A stretch of 64,000 nt of DNA from Paracoccus sp. MBLB3053 (GTDB lineage: Bacteria > Pseudomonadota > Alphaproteobacteria > Rhodobacterales > Rhodobacteraceae), in the NCBI RefSeq assembly GCF_031822435.1, contig NZ_JAVQLW010000001.1, positions 629,501 through 693,500 of the forward strand. The letters are read 5' to 3'. The notes beneath the pieces were generated by a model. It saw nothing but the letters and a program-made list of their open reading frames with translations, made no database searches and was not told where the DNA came from. Positions 45,867 through 55,003 of the stretch are shown here, one piece after another. Positions within the stretch are counted from its first letter, which is position 1, and the number at the start of each line of letters is the position of its first letter. Both the position numbers and the translations under genes were made by a program.

Positions 45867-46361
45867 ATGCCTGGCAAGCCCGTGGAACACCCTCCCACCA
45901 GCACCGAGGCTTCGGCCGACTCGCTGGCCGCGAGCCTGTTTTCCGAAGTTTTCATCGCCGACCAGCTCGCCCGCGACCTGATCGGAAAGGCCCTGCCCAA
46001 GGGCATGCAGATTTCTCATTTCTCGGTTCTGAACCTGCTCGCGCATCTGGGCGTCGAGCGCAGCCCGGCCGAACTGGCCGAAGCATTTCATGTCACGCGT
46101 GGAGCCATGACCAACACGCTATCGCGTTTGGAATGGGCGGGGCATATCCATATCAGGCCAGACTGGGACGATGCGCGGCGCAAGTTCGTCTCGATCAGCC
46201 CGGCAGGTCGCGCGGCAAGAGACGCCGCGCTGGCGGCATTCATGCCGCGAATCGGCGATGTCGTACGCGAAATCGGCTCGGACCGGGTCCGGGCGGCCCT
46301 GCCTGTGCTGCGCCTGCTGCGCCGCCAGCTTGAAGAGGCATTGCGGCAGGAAGAACGCTAG
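45867..46361 (+). CDS. MarR family transcriptional regulator
   Basis: 164-aa winged-helix regulator. The helix-turn-helix is about residues 65-92 (RSPAELAEAFHVTRGAMTNT) and the wing is HIHIRPDWDDARRKFVSISP. The N-terminal 20 residues are Pro/Ser-rich and disordered. Last gene of comF-grxC-nitrilase-marR; convergent with ubiG (7 bp). Its ligand is unknown. Confidence 0.92.
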   Translation: MPGKPVEHPPTSTEASADSLAASLFSEVFIADQLARDLIGKALPKGMQISHFSVLNLLAHLGVERSPAELAEAFHVTRGAMTNTLSRLEWAGHIHIRPDWDDARRKFVSISPAGRAARDAALAAFMPRIGDVVREIGSDRVRAALPVLRLLRRQLEEALRQEER

Positions 46362-46368
46362 GCGTAGC

Positions 46369-47121
46369 TCACTCGGCGCGCAGCGCCGTCATAGCGTAAT
46401 TCACCGACAGGTCGCGATGCGACAGCGACCAGCTCCATCCCAACGGGTTGAAGACCATCCCGCAGCGGTCGACGACCCTGAGGCCGGTGGCCTCGGTCAT
46501 GGCGGCAAGCTCGTCGGGGGTGATGAAGCGATGCCAGTCATGCGTGCCCTTGGGCAGCCAGCGCATCACCCATTCGGCACCGATGATCGCCGCTCCAAAG
46601 CTGCGCATCGTGCGGTTCAGCGTGGACTGAATCAACATCCCTCCCGGCCTCACGAGGTCGCGGCAGGATGCAATGAACTCCGAAGGCTCGGCGACATGCT
46701 CGACGATCTCGAGAGCCATGACGATATCGTAGCTCTGGCCCTCGGCCAGCAGCGCCTCGGACGTGGTGGCGCGGTAATCGATCGCCAGACCCTGCTCTTT
46801 GGCGTGAAGCGCGGCGATCGCGATATTTCCCTCGGCCGCATCGGCACCGGTGACCGTCGCGCCCAGCCGCGCCAGCGGTTCGGACATCAGCCCCCCGCCG
46901 CAGCCGATATCCAGCACCGTCAGTCCCTCGAAGGGAAGCTCCGTATTGCGGTCACGCCCGAACTGCGCCGCAATCTGGGTCGTGACATAGTCCAGCCGCG
47001 TCGGGTTGAGCATGTGCAATGGCTTGAACTTGCCATGCGGGTCCCACCATTCCTGTGCCATAGCCTGGAATTTCGCGACCTCGGCCGGGTCGATACTGCT
47101 GGTTTGCGGTCTTTCGTTCAT
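46369..47121 (-). CDS. ubiG: Ubiquinone O-methyltransferase
   Basis: Bifunctional SAM enzyme doing both O-methylations in ubiquinone synthesis. 250 aa. Motif I is VLDIGCGGGLMSEPLARLGA; PHGKFKPLHMLNPTRLDYV near the N-terminus and GTHDWHRFITPDELAAM near residue 185 are UbiG-specific. Divergent from pip with a 51-bp gap. Confidence 0.96.
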   Translation of the reverse strand: MNERPQTSSIDPAEVAKFQAMAQEWWDPHGKFKPLHMLNPTRLDYVTTQIAAQFGRDRNTELPFEGLTVLDIGCGGGLMSEPLARLGATVTGADAAEGNIAIAALHAKEQGLAIDYRATTSEALLAEGQSYDIVMALEIVEHVAEPSEFIASCRDLVRPGGMLIQSTLNRTMRSFGAAIIGAEWVMRWLPKGTHDWHRFITPDELAAMTEATGLRVVDRCGMVFNPLGWSWSLSHRDLSVNYAMTALRAE

Positions 47122-47172
47122 CTGGCCGTCCTTCGTATGGCGGGCGCCTTCGGGCCGTTATATAGTCGGGGA

Positions 47173-48171
47173 ATGGACAGATTGGCAGGGCAAATCGGCG
47201 GCAATCCGTCGCAGGGGAAGCTGCACCCGATGGTCGAACCCTTCGACCAGCGTCAGATCGACGTCGGTGATGGGCATATTATTCACGTCGAGCAAAGCGG
47301 CCATCCGGAAGGCGTTCCGGTAATCGTTCTGCATGGGGGGCCAGGCGGTGGCTGCAGCCCCTATATGCGCCGCTTCTTCGACCCCAAGCATTACCGCGCG
47401 ATCCTGTTCGACCAGCGTGGCTGCGGAAGATCCCGCCCCCATGCCGAGGTTGCGGCGAACACCACGCGCCACCTGGTTTCGGATATCGAGCAGATCCGCC
47501 GCGAACTCGGCATCGGAAAGGCCATCCTTTTTGGCGGCAGCTGGGGTGCCACGCTTGCGCTTGCCTATGCCCAGGCTCACCCAGAGGCAGCGCTTGCCCT
47601 GGTGCTGCGCGGGGTGTTCCTGGGCCGGCGCGCCGAGCTTGACTGGTTTTACGGCGGCGGCGTTGCCCGTTTCTTCCCGGACCGCTGGGCCGATTTCCTG
47701 AAGCCCATTCCGGTGGCGGAACGCGACGACTTAATCATGGCCTATCACAGCAGGCTATTCAGCAACGACCGGGGGCAGGAAATCCGCTATTCGCTGCCGT
47801 GGCTGCAATGGGAAAATTCGCTGGCCGGTCTTGAAATCTCGGGCGCGGGCCATGCCCCGCCGGATTATGCCCGCACCTTCGCCCGGCTCGAAAACCACTA
47901 TTTTGCTCATGGCTGTTTTCTCGACGAAGGCCAATTGCTGCGCGACCGCCACCTGATCGAACATCTGCCTGCCTTCATCGTGCAGGGTCGCTATGACATG
48001 GTCTGCCCGCCCCAGACAGCCTGGGAACTGGCCGAGGGTTGGGAGAATGCCGAGCTTCGCATCGTGCCCGCATCTGGCCACGCGCTGAGTGAGCCGCGAA
48101 TCGCTGCGGAACTTGTGCGTGTGATGGACGGTTTGCGAGATGCGACCCGCCGAAGCGGTCGCGTAGCCTGA
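47173..48171 (+). CDS. pip: Prolyl aminopeptidase
   Basis: Alpha/beta hydrolase that removes N-terminal proline from peptides. 332 aa from ATG 47173 with GGGG upstream. Motifs: VIVLHGGPGGGCSPYMRRFF (oxyanion), FDQRGCGRSRPHA, nucleophile elbow GGSWGATLALAYA, and C-terminal Asp/His in GRYDMVCPPQTAW and PASGHALSEP. Peptidase family S33. Confidence 0.95.
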   Translation: MDRLAGQIGGNPSQGKLHPMVEPFDQRQIDVGDGHIIHVEQSGHPEGVPVIVLHGGPGGGCSPYMRRFFDPKHYRAILFDQRGCGRSRPHAEVAANTTRHLVSDIEQIRRELGIGKAILFGGSWGATLALAYAQAHPEAALALVLRGVFLGRRAELDWFYGGGVARFFPDRWADFLKPIPVAERDDLIMAYHSRLFSNDRGQEIRYSLPWLQWENSLAGLEISGAGHAPPDYARTFARLENHYFAHGCFLDEGQLLRDRHLIEHLPAFIVQGRYDMVCPPQTAWELAEGWENAELRIVPASGHALSEPRIAAELVRVMDGLRDATRRSGRVA

Positions 48172-48180
48172 CGGTGAAAC

Positions 48181-48627
48181 ATGCTGTTCCTGACCTTCCT
48201 GATTGCCTGCGCGGCCGCTGGCGCCACTGGGATCATCTTTCAGCCCGGCGCTTGGTATGACGGGCTGAAGAAGCCGGGTTTCACCCCGCCTCGCTGGGCC
48301 TTTCCTGTCGCCTGGACCTCGATCTACATTCTGATCGCCTGGGCCGCCGCCCGACTGGCCCCGCTGCCTGGATCGGATATGGCGATGGCACTCTGGGCGG
48401 CGCAGATCGCGCTCAACACCTTGTGGACGCCGGTGTTTTTCGGTGCGCATCGCACGGGTTGGGCGATGGCGGTGATTGTCATTCTGTGGCTTGTCGTGGC
48501 GCGACTGACTGTTCTGGCCTTTGGGCTGGATGTCTGGGCAGGGGTGCTTTTGCTGCCCTATCTGATCTGGCTCTGCCTTGCCGCCGCACTGAATTTCAGC
48601 ATCTGGCGAATGAACCGCCGGCGATAG
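48181..48627 (+). CDS. TspO/MBR family protein
   Basis: 148-aa membrane protein with five hydrophobic segments. The family motifs are GLKKPGFTPPRWAFPVAWTS and LNTLWTPVFFGAHRTGWAMA. In Rhodobacter sphaeroides TspO modulates porphyrin export and photosynthesis gene expression; a tetrapyrrole role here is plausible but not shown. Starts 9 nt after pip. Confidence 0.92.
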   Translation: MLFLTFLIACAAAGATGIIFQPGAWYDGLKKPGFTPPRWAFPVAWTSIYILIAWAAARLAPLPGSDMAMALWAAQIALNTLWTPVFFGAHRTGWAMAVIVILWLVVARLTVLAFGLDVWAGVLLLPYLIWLCLAAALNFSIWRMNRRR

Positions 48628-48651
48628 ATCGCAATCATGCGCGGCTTTTCC

Positions 48652-48680
48652 TTGCAAAACGCCAAGACTGCGCCTATATG
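48652..48680 (+). promoter_or_regulatory. Promoter of the rimP-nusA-infB operon
   Basis: TTGCAA (48652-48657), 17-bp spacer, TATATG (48675-48680): a good sigma-70 match about 95 bp before rimP. Predicted start near 48687 gives an ~86-nt leader that contains a terminator hairpin. Confidence 0.65.
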
Positions 48681-48729
48681 ACCCTCAACAGCGGCGCAGG
48701 TGTCCAAAACCTGCCCACCGATAAGACGT

Positions 48730-48755
48730 GCGGGCCGCTCAGGCCCGCTTTTTTT
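48730..48755 (+). terminator. Attenuator-like terminator in the rimP leader
   Basis: 7-bp stem GCGGGCC/GGCCCGC (48730-48736, 48742-48748), 5-nt loop, seven T residues. A smaller hairpin (GCAGGT...ACCTGC) lies upstream. Since the promoter is upstream and rimP starts 17 nt after it, this intrinsic terminator probably attenuates the operon. Rfam contains an attenuator-type rimP leader; equivalence is not tested. Confidence 0.75.
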
Positions 48756-48772
48756 GTTTTGGGATACCGATC

Positions 48773-49381
48773 ATGACCGACCTCATTGCCAAGACCGCCA
48801 TCGACCGGCGCCTGGCCGAGATCATCTCGCCGGTGATCGAGGATCTGGGATTCGAACTCGTCCGCATTCGCCTGCAGGGCGGCAAGACCTCGACGCTGCA
48901 GATCATGGCCGACCGGCCCGAGGGCGGCATCAATGTCGATGACTGTGCCGATATCTCGACCGCCGTCAGCGCCGTGCTTGATGTCGAGGACCCGCTTGAA
49001 GACAATTATCACCTTGAGGTCAGCAGCCCCGGCATCGACCGGCCGCTGACCCGGCTCAAGGATTTCGAAACCTTCGAAGGCTACGAGGTCCGGCTTGAAA
49101 CCAACCAGCAGATCGACGGGCGCAAACGCTTCAAGGGCACGCTGGCCGGTGTCGAGGGCGACGAGGTGCTGATCAATATCGAAGAGGCCGGAGCGATTCA
49201 CACGATCGGTCTTAACTTCGACTGGCTGTCGGACGCGAAGCTTCTTCTGACGGATGAACTGATTGCCGAAATGCTGCGGCAAAAAAAGGAAGCGGGCGTT
49301 CAGATCGAAAATCTCGACGAATCCGCCTTTGACGAGATCGAAACAGAAGCCGGCGAAACCAACGCCGACGCGAAGGAGTGA
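48773..49381 (+). CDS. rimP: Ribosome maturation factor RimP
   Basis: Needed for 30S maturation. 202 aa. The family motifs are [38 protein letters not shown] and [20 protein letters not shown]. Long acidic tail (last 40 residues). First gene of rimP-nusA-ylxR-infB; 3 nt before nusA. Confidence 0.96.
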   Translation: MTDLIAKTAIDRRLAEIISPVIEDLGFELVRIRLQGGKTSTLQIMADRPEGGINVDDCADISTAVSAVLDVEDPLEDNYHLEVSSPGIDRPLTRLKDFETFEGYEVRLETNQQIDGRKRFKGTLAGVEGDEVLINIEEAGAIHTIGLNFDWLSDAKLLLTDELIAEMLRQKKEAGVQIENLDESAFDEIETEAGETNADAKE

Positions 49382-49384
49382 GGA

Positions 49385-50998
49385 ATGGCCATCACCTCTG
49401 CCAACCAGCTTGAGCTCTTGCAGACCGCCGAGGCGGTCGCCCGCGAGAAGATGATCGACCCCGATCTGGTGATCCAGGCGATGGAAGACAGCTTGGCTCG
49501 CGCCGCCAAGTCGCGCTACGGCAGCGAAATGGACATTCGCGTCCATATCGATCGCAAGACCGGCAATGCCACCTTCACCCGCGTACGCACCGTGGTCGAG
49601 GATGACGCGGTCGAGAACTATCAGGCGCAACTGACCGTCAAGCAGGCCGAGCCCTACCTGGCCAACCCGCAGGTCGGCGACGAGATCGTCGATCAGGTTC
49701 CGCCGGTCGAACTGGGCCGCATCGCCGCGCAATCGGCCAAGCAGGTCATCCTGCAGAAGGTTCGCGAGGCCGAACGGGATCGCCAGTACGAAGAATTCAA
49801 GGACCGCGCCGGGACCATCATCAACGGCGTCGTCAAGCGCGAGGAATATGGCAACATCATCGTCGATGTGGGCCGTGGTGAAGCCATCCTGCGCCGCAAC
49901 GAGAAGATCGGCCGCGAAAGCTATCGCCCCAACGACCGCATCCGGGCCTATGTCAAGGATGTGCGTCGCGAAAGCCGTGGCCCGCAGATCTTCCTGTCGC
50001 GCACCGATCCGCAGTTCATGGCCGAATTGTTCAAGATGGAAGTGCCGGAAATCTATGACGGCGTGATCGAAATCAAGGCCGTGGCCCGTGATCCGGGCTC
50101 GCGCGCGAAGATCGCCGTGATCAGCTACGACAACTCGATCGACCCGGTCGGCGCTTGCGTCGGCATGCGCGGCAGCCGCGTTCAGGCCGTCGTGGGTGAG
50201 CTTCAGGGCGAAAAGATCGACATCATTCCGTGGTCGGACGACCAGGCGACCTTCCTCGTGAACGCGCTGCAACCGGCCGAAGTGGCGAAAGTCGTGTTCG
50301 ATGAAGACGCCGCGCGTATTGAAGTTGTCGTCCCCGATGAACAACTAAGCCTTGCGATCGGCCGTCGTGGTCAGAACGTGCGTCTGGCTTCGCAGCTCAC
50401 CGGTCTGGACATCGACATCCTGACCGAGGAAGAGGAATCGAAGCGTCGTCAGGCAGAGTTCAACGCCCGCACGAAGCTGTTCATGGACGTTCTGGATCTG
50501 GACGAGTTCTTTGCCCAGCTTCTGGTGGCCGAAGGCTTCACGAACCTCGAAGAGGTCGCCTATGTGGACCTGGACGAACTGACCTCGATCGAGGGCGTCG
50601 ACGAAGGCACCGCCGAGGAGCTTCAGACCCGCGCTCGTGAAAACCTTGAGGCTGCAAGCCGCGCCGCACTTGAAAATGCCCGCGCGCTTGGTGCCGAGGA
50701 CAGCCTGATCCAGTTCGAGGGACTGACCCCGCAAATGGTCGAGGCCCTGGCAAAGGACGACGTGAAGACGCTGGAAGACTTTGCGACCTGCGCCGACTGG
50801 GAACTGGCCGGCGGCTGGACCACGCAGAACGGCCAGCGCGTCAAGGACGAAGGCATCCTCGAACCCTTCGAGGTGTCTCTGGAAGAGGCGCAGACCATGG
50901 TGATGACCGCCCGCGTGATGCTGGGCTGGGTCGATCCGACCGAAATGGAATCAGCCGAAGAGGCTGAGGTAACCGAAGACAAGGAGGCCGGGGTGTAA
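49385..50998 (+). CDS. nusA: Transcription termination/antitermination protein NusA
   Basis: Binds RNA polymerase and nascent RNA and controls pausing. 537 aa: N-terminal RNAP-binding domain (~1-130), S1 domain, two KH domains (DPVGACVGMRGSRVQAVVGE; LAIGRRGQNVRLASQLTG), and two C-terminal helix-hairpin-helix acidic repeats. Starts 3 nt after rimP with GAAGGAGTGAGGA upstream. Confidence 0.97.
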   Translation: MAITSANQLELLQTAEAVAREKMIDPDLVIQAMEDSLARAAKSRYGSEMDIRVHIDRKTGNATFTRVRTVVEDDAVENYQAQLTVKQAEPYLANPQVGDEIVDQVPPVELGRIAAQSAKQVILQKVREAERDRQYEEFKDRAGTIINGVVKREEYGNIIVDVGRGEAILRRNEKIGRESYRPNDRIRAYVKDVRRESRGPQIFLSRTDPQFMAELFKMEVPEIYDGVIEIKAVARDPGSRAKIAVISYDNSIDPVGACVGMRGSRVQAVVGELQGEKIDIIPWSDDQATFLVNALQPAEVAKVVFDEDAARIEVVVPDEQLSLAIGRRGQNVRLASQLTGLDIDILTEEEESKRRQAEFNARTKLFMDVLDLDEFFAQLLVAEGFTNLEEVAYVDLDELTSIEGVDEGTAEELQTRARENLEAASRAALENARALGAEDSLIQFEGLTPQMVEALAKDDVKTLEDFATCADWELAGGWTTQNGQRVKDEGILEPFEVSLEEAQTMVMTARVMLGWVDPTEMESAEEAEVTEDKEAGV

Positions 50999-51013
50999 CG
51001 CCCCGGGAGACAG

Positions 51014-51631
51014 ATGACACGCGGGGGCCGGACAAAGGACCGCGAGACGCCCGAACGGCGCTGCATCGTGACGGGCGAGACCCAACCCAAGGCGGGTCTG
51101 ATCCGCTTTGTGGCCGGCCCCGACGCGATCGTCGTGCCTGACCTGGCCGAAAAGCTACCTGGACGTGGCTTTTGGGTGATTGCCGACAAAAATGCCTTGG
51201 ACAAGGCCGCGGCAAAGGGCATGTTCTCGCGCGGAGCAAAGGCGCAGGTCTCTGCTCCGCCAGAATTGCTCGAGATGATCGAGACAGGGCTTGCAAAACG
51301 TGTGACCGACACGCTTTCGCTGGCTCGCAAGGCCGGCCTGGCAGTGGCCGGTTTCGAAAAGGTCAAGGACTGGCTGGCAGGCGGCAGGGCAAAAGTCCTG
51401 CTTCAGGCCAGTGACGGATCGGACCGCGGCAAAGGCAAGCTCTGGACCCCGCCCGGCGGGCGTTGGTTCGGCTGCCTCACCGCATCAGAATTGGGTTTGT
51501 CCTTTGGGCGCGATCATGTCATACACAGCGCGCTTGCGCCGGGGCGCCTGACCGACATGTTGATCAGGGACGCGAGCAGACTGACGGGTCTGCGCGGGCA
51601 TGACGGCGGTGTTTCCGCCGGGAAGGAATGA
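51014..51631 (+). CDS. YlxR-family RNA-binding protein (DUF448 plus L7Ae-like region)
   Basis: 205 aa, standard third gene of the nusA operon. The N-terminal YlxR domain has [20 protein letters not shown] and [13 protein letters not shown]; a C-terminal L7Ae-like region ([20 protein letters not shown]) follows. In Bacillus YlxR binds RNA or RNase P components; here it is uncharacterised. Starts 15 nt after nusA. Confidence 0.92.
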   Translation: MTRGGRTKDRETPERRCIVTGETQPKAGLIRFVAGPDAIVVPDLAEKLPGRGFWVIADKNALDKAAAKGMFSRGAKAQVSAPPELLEMIETGLAKRVTDTLSLARKAGLAVAGFEKVKDWLAGGRAKVLLQASDGSDRGKGKLWTPPGGRWFGCLTASELGLSFGRDHVIHSALAPGRLTDMLIRDASRLTGLRGHDGGVSAGKE

Positions 51632-51639
51632 AGATCGGA

Positions 51640-54183
51640 ATGAGCGATACTGACGGAAAGAAACCCCTGGGTCTTGGTGGCGGCTCCGGTCGTTCTGGCC
51701 AAGTGAAGCAAAGCTTCAGCCACGGTCGGACCCATAATGTCGCGGTCGAGGTCAAACGCAAGCGCGTCGTCGTGCCGGGCAAATCCGGTGCGGCAGCGGG
51801 CGGTTCGCGTTCGGGCTCTCCTTCTGCTGTCGGCGGCGATCCTTCGAAGCGCCCCGCCGGCATCTCGGATGCCGAGATGGAGCGCCGTCTGGCCGCCCTG
51901 CGCGCCGCCAAGGCCCGCGAGGTCGAAGAGGCCGCCCAACGCGAGGCCGAGGAAAAGGCCCGCGAGGAAGAGCGCGAGCGTCGCCGCCTCGAGATGGAAG
52001 CCAAGGAACGCGAAGAGCGTGAGCGCGAGGAAGCGCTTCGGCTGAAGGCCGAAGAGGACGAACGCCGCGCCCGCGAAGCCGAACTTCGCGCCCAGAAGAA
52101 GGCCGAGGTCTCGAAGCCCAAGACCGAGACGCGCCCTGCCCCGACCGACCGCGCGTCAGTCGAGGCCGCCGCCGCACGTGCCGAAACCAAGGGCGTCGCG
52201 CCGACCACGCCGCGCAAGACCGAGCGGGAGCGCGACACGCGCAGCACCGATGATCGCGACAACCGCAACAAGGGCCGCGACGACAGCCGCCGCACCGGCA
52301 AGCTGTCGCTGACCCAGGCTCTGGACGGCGAAGGCGGGCGGCAGCGCAGTCTTGCCGCGATGAAGCGCAAGCAGGAAAAAGCCCGTCAGAAGGCCATGGG
52401 CGGCAATCAGCGTCAGGAAAAGCAGGTGCGCGAAGTGCAGCTGCCCGAGACGATCCTGGTTTCCGAACTGGCGAACCGGATGGCCGAGCGCACCCCTGAT
52501 GTCATCAAATCGCTGATGCGCATGGGCATGATGGTCACCGCGAACCAGGCCGTCGACGCCGATACCGCCGAACTGGTCATCGACGAATTCGGCCATCGCG
52601 CCGTCCGCGTGTCGGATTCGGATGTCGAACAGGTCATCGACCAGGTCGAGGACAAGCCGGAGGACCTGCAGTCCCGCCCGCCGGTCGTGACGATCATGGG
52701 CCATGTCGACCACGGCAAAACCTCGCTTCTGGACGCGATCCGCAAGGCGAACGTCGTTTCGGGCGAAGCCGGGGGCATCACCCAGCATATCGGTGCCTAT
52801 CAGGTGAAGACTGAATCCGGTGCCGTGCTGACCTTCCTCGATACGCCCGGCCACGCCGCCTTCACCTCGATGCGCGCCCGCGGTGCGCAGGTGACGGATA
52901 TCGTCGTTCTTGTCGTTGCCGCCGATGACGCGGTGATGCCGCAGACGGTCGAGGCGATCAACCACGCCAAGGCAGCCAAGGTGCCGATGATCGTGGCGAT
53001 CAACAAGGTCGACAAGCCGGCCGCCGATCCGCAAAAGGTCCGCACGGCCCTGCTGCAGCACGAAGTCGTCGTCGAGGCGATGTCGGGCGACGTGCAGGAT
53101 GTCGAGGTTTCGGCCAAGACCGGTCAAGGCCTGGACAACCTTCTGGAGGCCATCGCGCTGCAAGCCGAGATCCTCGAACTGACGGCGAACCCCGAACGCG
53201 CCGCTTCCGGTGCCGTGATCGAGGCCAAGCTGGATGTGGGCCGCGGCCCGGTCGCGACGGTTCTGGTGCAAAACGGCACCCTGAAGCGCGGCGACATCTT
53301 CGTGGTCGGCGAGCAATGGGGCAAGGTGCGTGCGCTGATCAACGATCAGGGCGAGCGTGTCGACGAAGCCGCTCCTTCGGTTCCCGTCGAGGTCCTGGGC
53401 CTGAACGGCACGCCGGAAGCGGGTGACGTGCTCAACGTCGTCTCGACCGAGGCACAGGCCCGCGAGATCGCGGATTACCGCGAGCAGGCTGCCAAGGACA
53501 AACGCGCTGCCGCTGGTGCCGCGATCACGCTCGACCAGATGCTGGCGAAGGCCAAAGCCGACCAGAACGTCGCCGAGCTTCCGGTCGTCGTCAAAGCCGA
53601 CGTGCAGGGTTCCGCCGAAGCGATCGTTCAGGCGCTGGAAAAGATCGGCAACGACGAAGTCCGTGTGCGCGTGCTGCATTACGGCGTCGGCGCGATCACC
53701 GAATCGGATATCGGTCTGGCCGAAGCGAGCCAGGCCCCGGTCATCGGCTTCAACGTCCGCGCCAATGCGCCGGCCCGCAATGCCGCGAACCAGAAAGGTG
53801 TCGAGATCCGCTATTACTCGATCATCTACGATCTGGTCGACGACATCAAAGCGGCGGCCTCGGGCCTGCTTTCGGCCGAAGTGCGCGAGAACTTCATCGG
53901 CTATGCCGAGATCAAGGAAACCTTCCGGGTCTCGGGCGTCGGCACCGTCGCAGGCTGCCTTGTCACCGAGGGCGTGGCCCGTCGTTCGGCCGGTGTTCGC
54001 CTGCTGCGCGACAACGTGGTGATCCACGAAGGCACGCTGAAGACGCTCAAGCGCTTCAAGGACGAGGTCAAGGAAGTCCAGTCCGGTCAGGAATGCGGCA
54101 TGGCTTTCGAGAATTACGACGATATTCGCAAGGGCGATGTCATCGAGATCTTCGAACGGGAAGAAGTCCAGCGACAGCTCTGA
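51640..54183 (+). CDS. infB: Translation initiation factor IF-2
   Basis: GTPase that delivers initiator tRNA. 847 aa from ATG 51640 ([15 protein letters not shown]), the family's usual start in this group; an ATG 12 nt upstream overlaps the ylxR stop but has AAGGA directly adjacent, too close. The N-terminal ~270 residues are charged Arg/Glu-rich repeats. G1 GHVDHGKTS is near residue 354, NKVDKP is G4. The C-terminal domain ends [16 protein letters not shown]. Strong terminator downstream. Confidence 0.96.
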   Translation: MSDTDGKKPLGLGGGSGRSGQVKQSFSHGRTHNVAVEVKRKRVVVPGKSGAAAGGSRSGSPSAVGGDPSKRPAGISDAEMERRLAALRAAKAREVEEAAQREAEEKAREEERERRRLEMEAKEREEREREEALRLKAEEDERRAREAELRAQKKAEVSKPKTETRPAPTDRASVEAAAARAETKGVAPTTPRKTERERDTRSTDDRDNRNKGRDDSRRTGKLSLTQALDGEGGRQRSLAAMKRKQEKARQKAMGGNQRQEKQVREVQLPETILVSELANRMAERTPDVIKSLMRMGMMVTANQAVDADTAELVIDEFGHRAVRVSDSDVEQVIDQVEDKPEDLQSRPPVVTIMGHVDHGKTSLLDAIRKANVVSGEAGGITQHIGAYQVKTESGAVLTFLDTPGHAAFTSMRARGAQVTDIVVLVVAADDAVMPQTVEAINHAKAAKVPMIVAINKVDKPAADPQKVRTALLQHEVVVEAMSGDVQDVEVSAKTGQGLDNLLEAIALQAEILELTANPERAASGAVIEAKLDVGRGPVATVLVQNGTLKRGDIFVVGEQWGKVRALINDQGERVDEAAPSVPVEVLGLNGTPEAGDVLNVVSTEAQAREIADYREQAAKDKRAAAGAAITLDQMLAKAKADQNVAELPVVVKADVQGSAEAIVQALEKIGNDEVRVRVLHYGVGAITESDIGLAEASQAPVIGFNVRANAPARNAANQKGVEIRYYSIIYDLVDDIKAAASGLLSAEVRENFIGYAEIKETFRVSGVGTVAGCLVTEGVARRSAGVRLLRDNVVIHEGTLKTLKRFKDEVKEVQSGQECGMAFENYDDIRKGDVIEIFEREEVQRQL

Positions 54184-54209
54184 TCGGCTGCGCAAGGGAC
54201 GGAATGGAA

Positions 54210-54240
54210 GGGCGGGCGCATTTTGCGCTCGCCCTTTTTA
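54210..54240 (+). terminator. Terminator of the nusA-infB operon
   Basis: 10-bp stem (54210-54219, 54225-54234; one G-T pair), 5-nt loop, TTTTTA tail. Confidence 0.9.
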
Positions 54241-54292
54241 ACATGATCTGTCGAGTGGAATGGATATGCGCGCTTCTCTGCGCGCCGAAATG

Positions 54293-54324
54293 GAAACGGG
54301 GCCCCCTGATGGAGACCCCGTTTC
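54293..54324 (-). terminator. Hairpin after the 43-codon gene
   Basis: 9-bp stem GAAACGGGG/CCCCGTTTC (54293-54301, 54316-54324), about 30 nt downstream of the small minus-strand gene. The tail CCATTTCGG is only moderately T-rich. Confidence 0.5.
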
Positions 54325-54354
54325 GATTTCATGGTACTGCAAATGCCTGCTTGC

Positions 54355-54486
54355 TTATGCAGCCAGCACGGGCTTGCCTTCGTAGGTCTTGGTCCCGACG
54401 CGCACAACGATGTTGCCGTTCGACCCCTGACGCTCAAAGACTCCTTGGACAGAGATGCAGCTACCTATCGTAATGGTGCGAATCAT
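54355..54486 (-). CDS. Small conserved-looking protein (43 aa)
   Basis: Short gene beginning ATGATTCGC with a very strong RBS (AGGAGGGAG, 6-9 nt upstream). It encodes MIRTITIGSCISVQGVFERQ, then GSNGNIVVRVGTKTYEGKPV, then LAA. The pattern of alternating beta-type residues suggests a small beta barrel. I recall similar short proteins in Rhodobacteraceae but know no function. The upstream 118 bp is AT-rich with two dyads, as in a regulated promoter. Confidence 0.7.
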   Translation of the reverse strand: MIRTITIGSCISVQGVFERQGSNGNIVVRVGTKTYEGKPVLAA

Positions 54487-54522
54487 GTCCGGCTCCCTCC
54501 TACTCACAATTTCATTGTTGCC

Positions 54523-54580
54523 ACAAAATCGTTAAGTTTTAACTAATTTTGTGTAACAGCCCGGCAGAATAAAAATTCTG
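54523..54580. promoter_or_regulatory. AT-rich dyads upstream of the 43-codon gene
   Basis: Interrupted palindrome ACAAAAT-c-GTTAA-gtt-TTAAC-ta-ATTTTGT (54523-54552) and CAGAAT-aaaa-ATTCTG (54565-54580), in a strikingly AT-rich patch of an otherwise GC-rich window. Candidates for a regulator site or for the promoter of the small minus-strand gene; no clear -10/-35 can be assigned. Confidence 0.4.
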
Positions 54581-54604
54581 TGCGGTTTCTGTTGTTCATG
54601 AGCT

Positions 54605-55003
54605 TCATATCCAGTCTCTGAGGACAGGAATCAAGGGGATATCGGCCGGTGGCATGGGGTAATCGCGCAAATTAGATGCATTCACCCAGGTTATGCTCTG
54701 ACCCTCTTGCGGGATTGGAACGCCCTCCCACTTGCGGCAGGCGTAGAGCGGCATGAGAAGGTGGAAGCTTTCATAGCTGTGGCTGGCAAAGGTCAGCGGG
54801 GCCAGGCAGGAGTTCCAGGTCCTGATGCCCAGCTCTTCTTCCAGTTCGCGGATCAGAGCCGCCTCGGGCGTTTCTCCGGGTTCGACCTTGCCTCCCGGAA
54901 ATTCCCACAGACCGGCGAGCGACTTACCCTCGGGGCGCTGCGCAAGAAGCACGCGGCCGTCCCTGTCGATCAGGGCCACGGCCGCCACAAGAACCACCTT
55001 CAT
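54605..55003 (-). CDS. mutT: 8-oxo-dGTP diphosphatase MutT
   Basis: Sanitises oxidised dGTP from the nucleotide pool. 132 aa with the complete NUDIX box (FPGGKVEPGETPEAALIREL, then EEELGI). LLAQRPEGKSLAGLWEFPGG is MutT-like. The ATG overlaps the argJ stop (ATGA), an arrangement common in Rhodobacteraceae. Confidence 0.94.
   Translation of the reverse strand: MKVVLVAAVALIDRDGRVLLAQRPEGKSLAGLWEFPGGKVEPGETPEAALIRELEEELGIRTWNSCLAPLTFASHSYESFHLLMPLYACRKWEGVPIPQEGQSITWVNASNLRDYPMPPADIPLIPVLRDWI

Noticed and set aside
48674-50344. 556-codon frame antisense to rimP-nusA
   Set aside because: Runs through the rimP promoter-leader hairpin and has no RBS or homology.
52156-54195. 679-codon open frame antisense to infB
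   Set aside because: Mirror of the IF-2 coding sequence; translation is low-complexity Asp/His/Arg with no domain.
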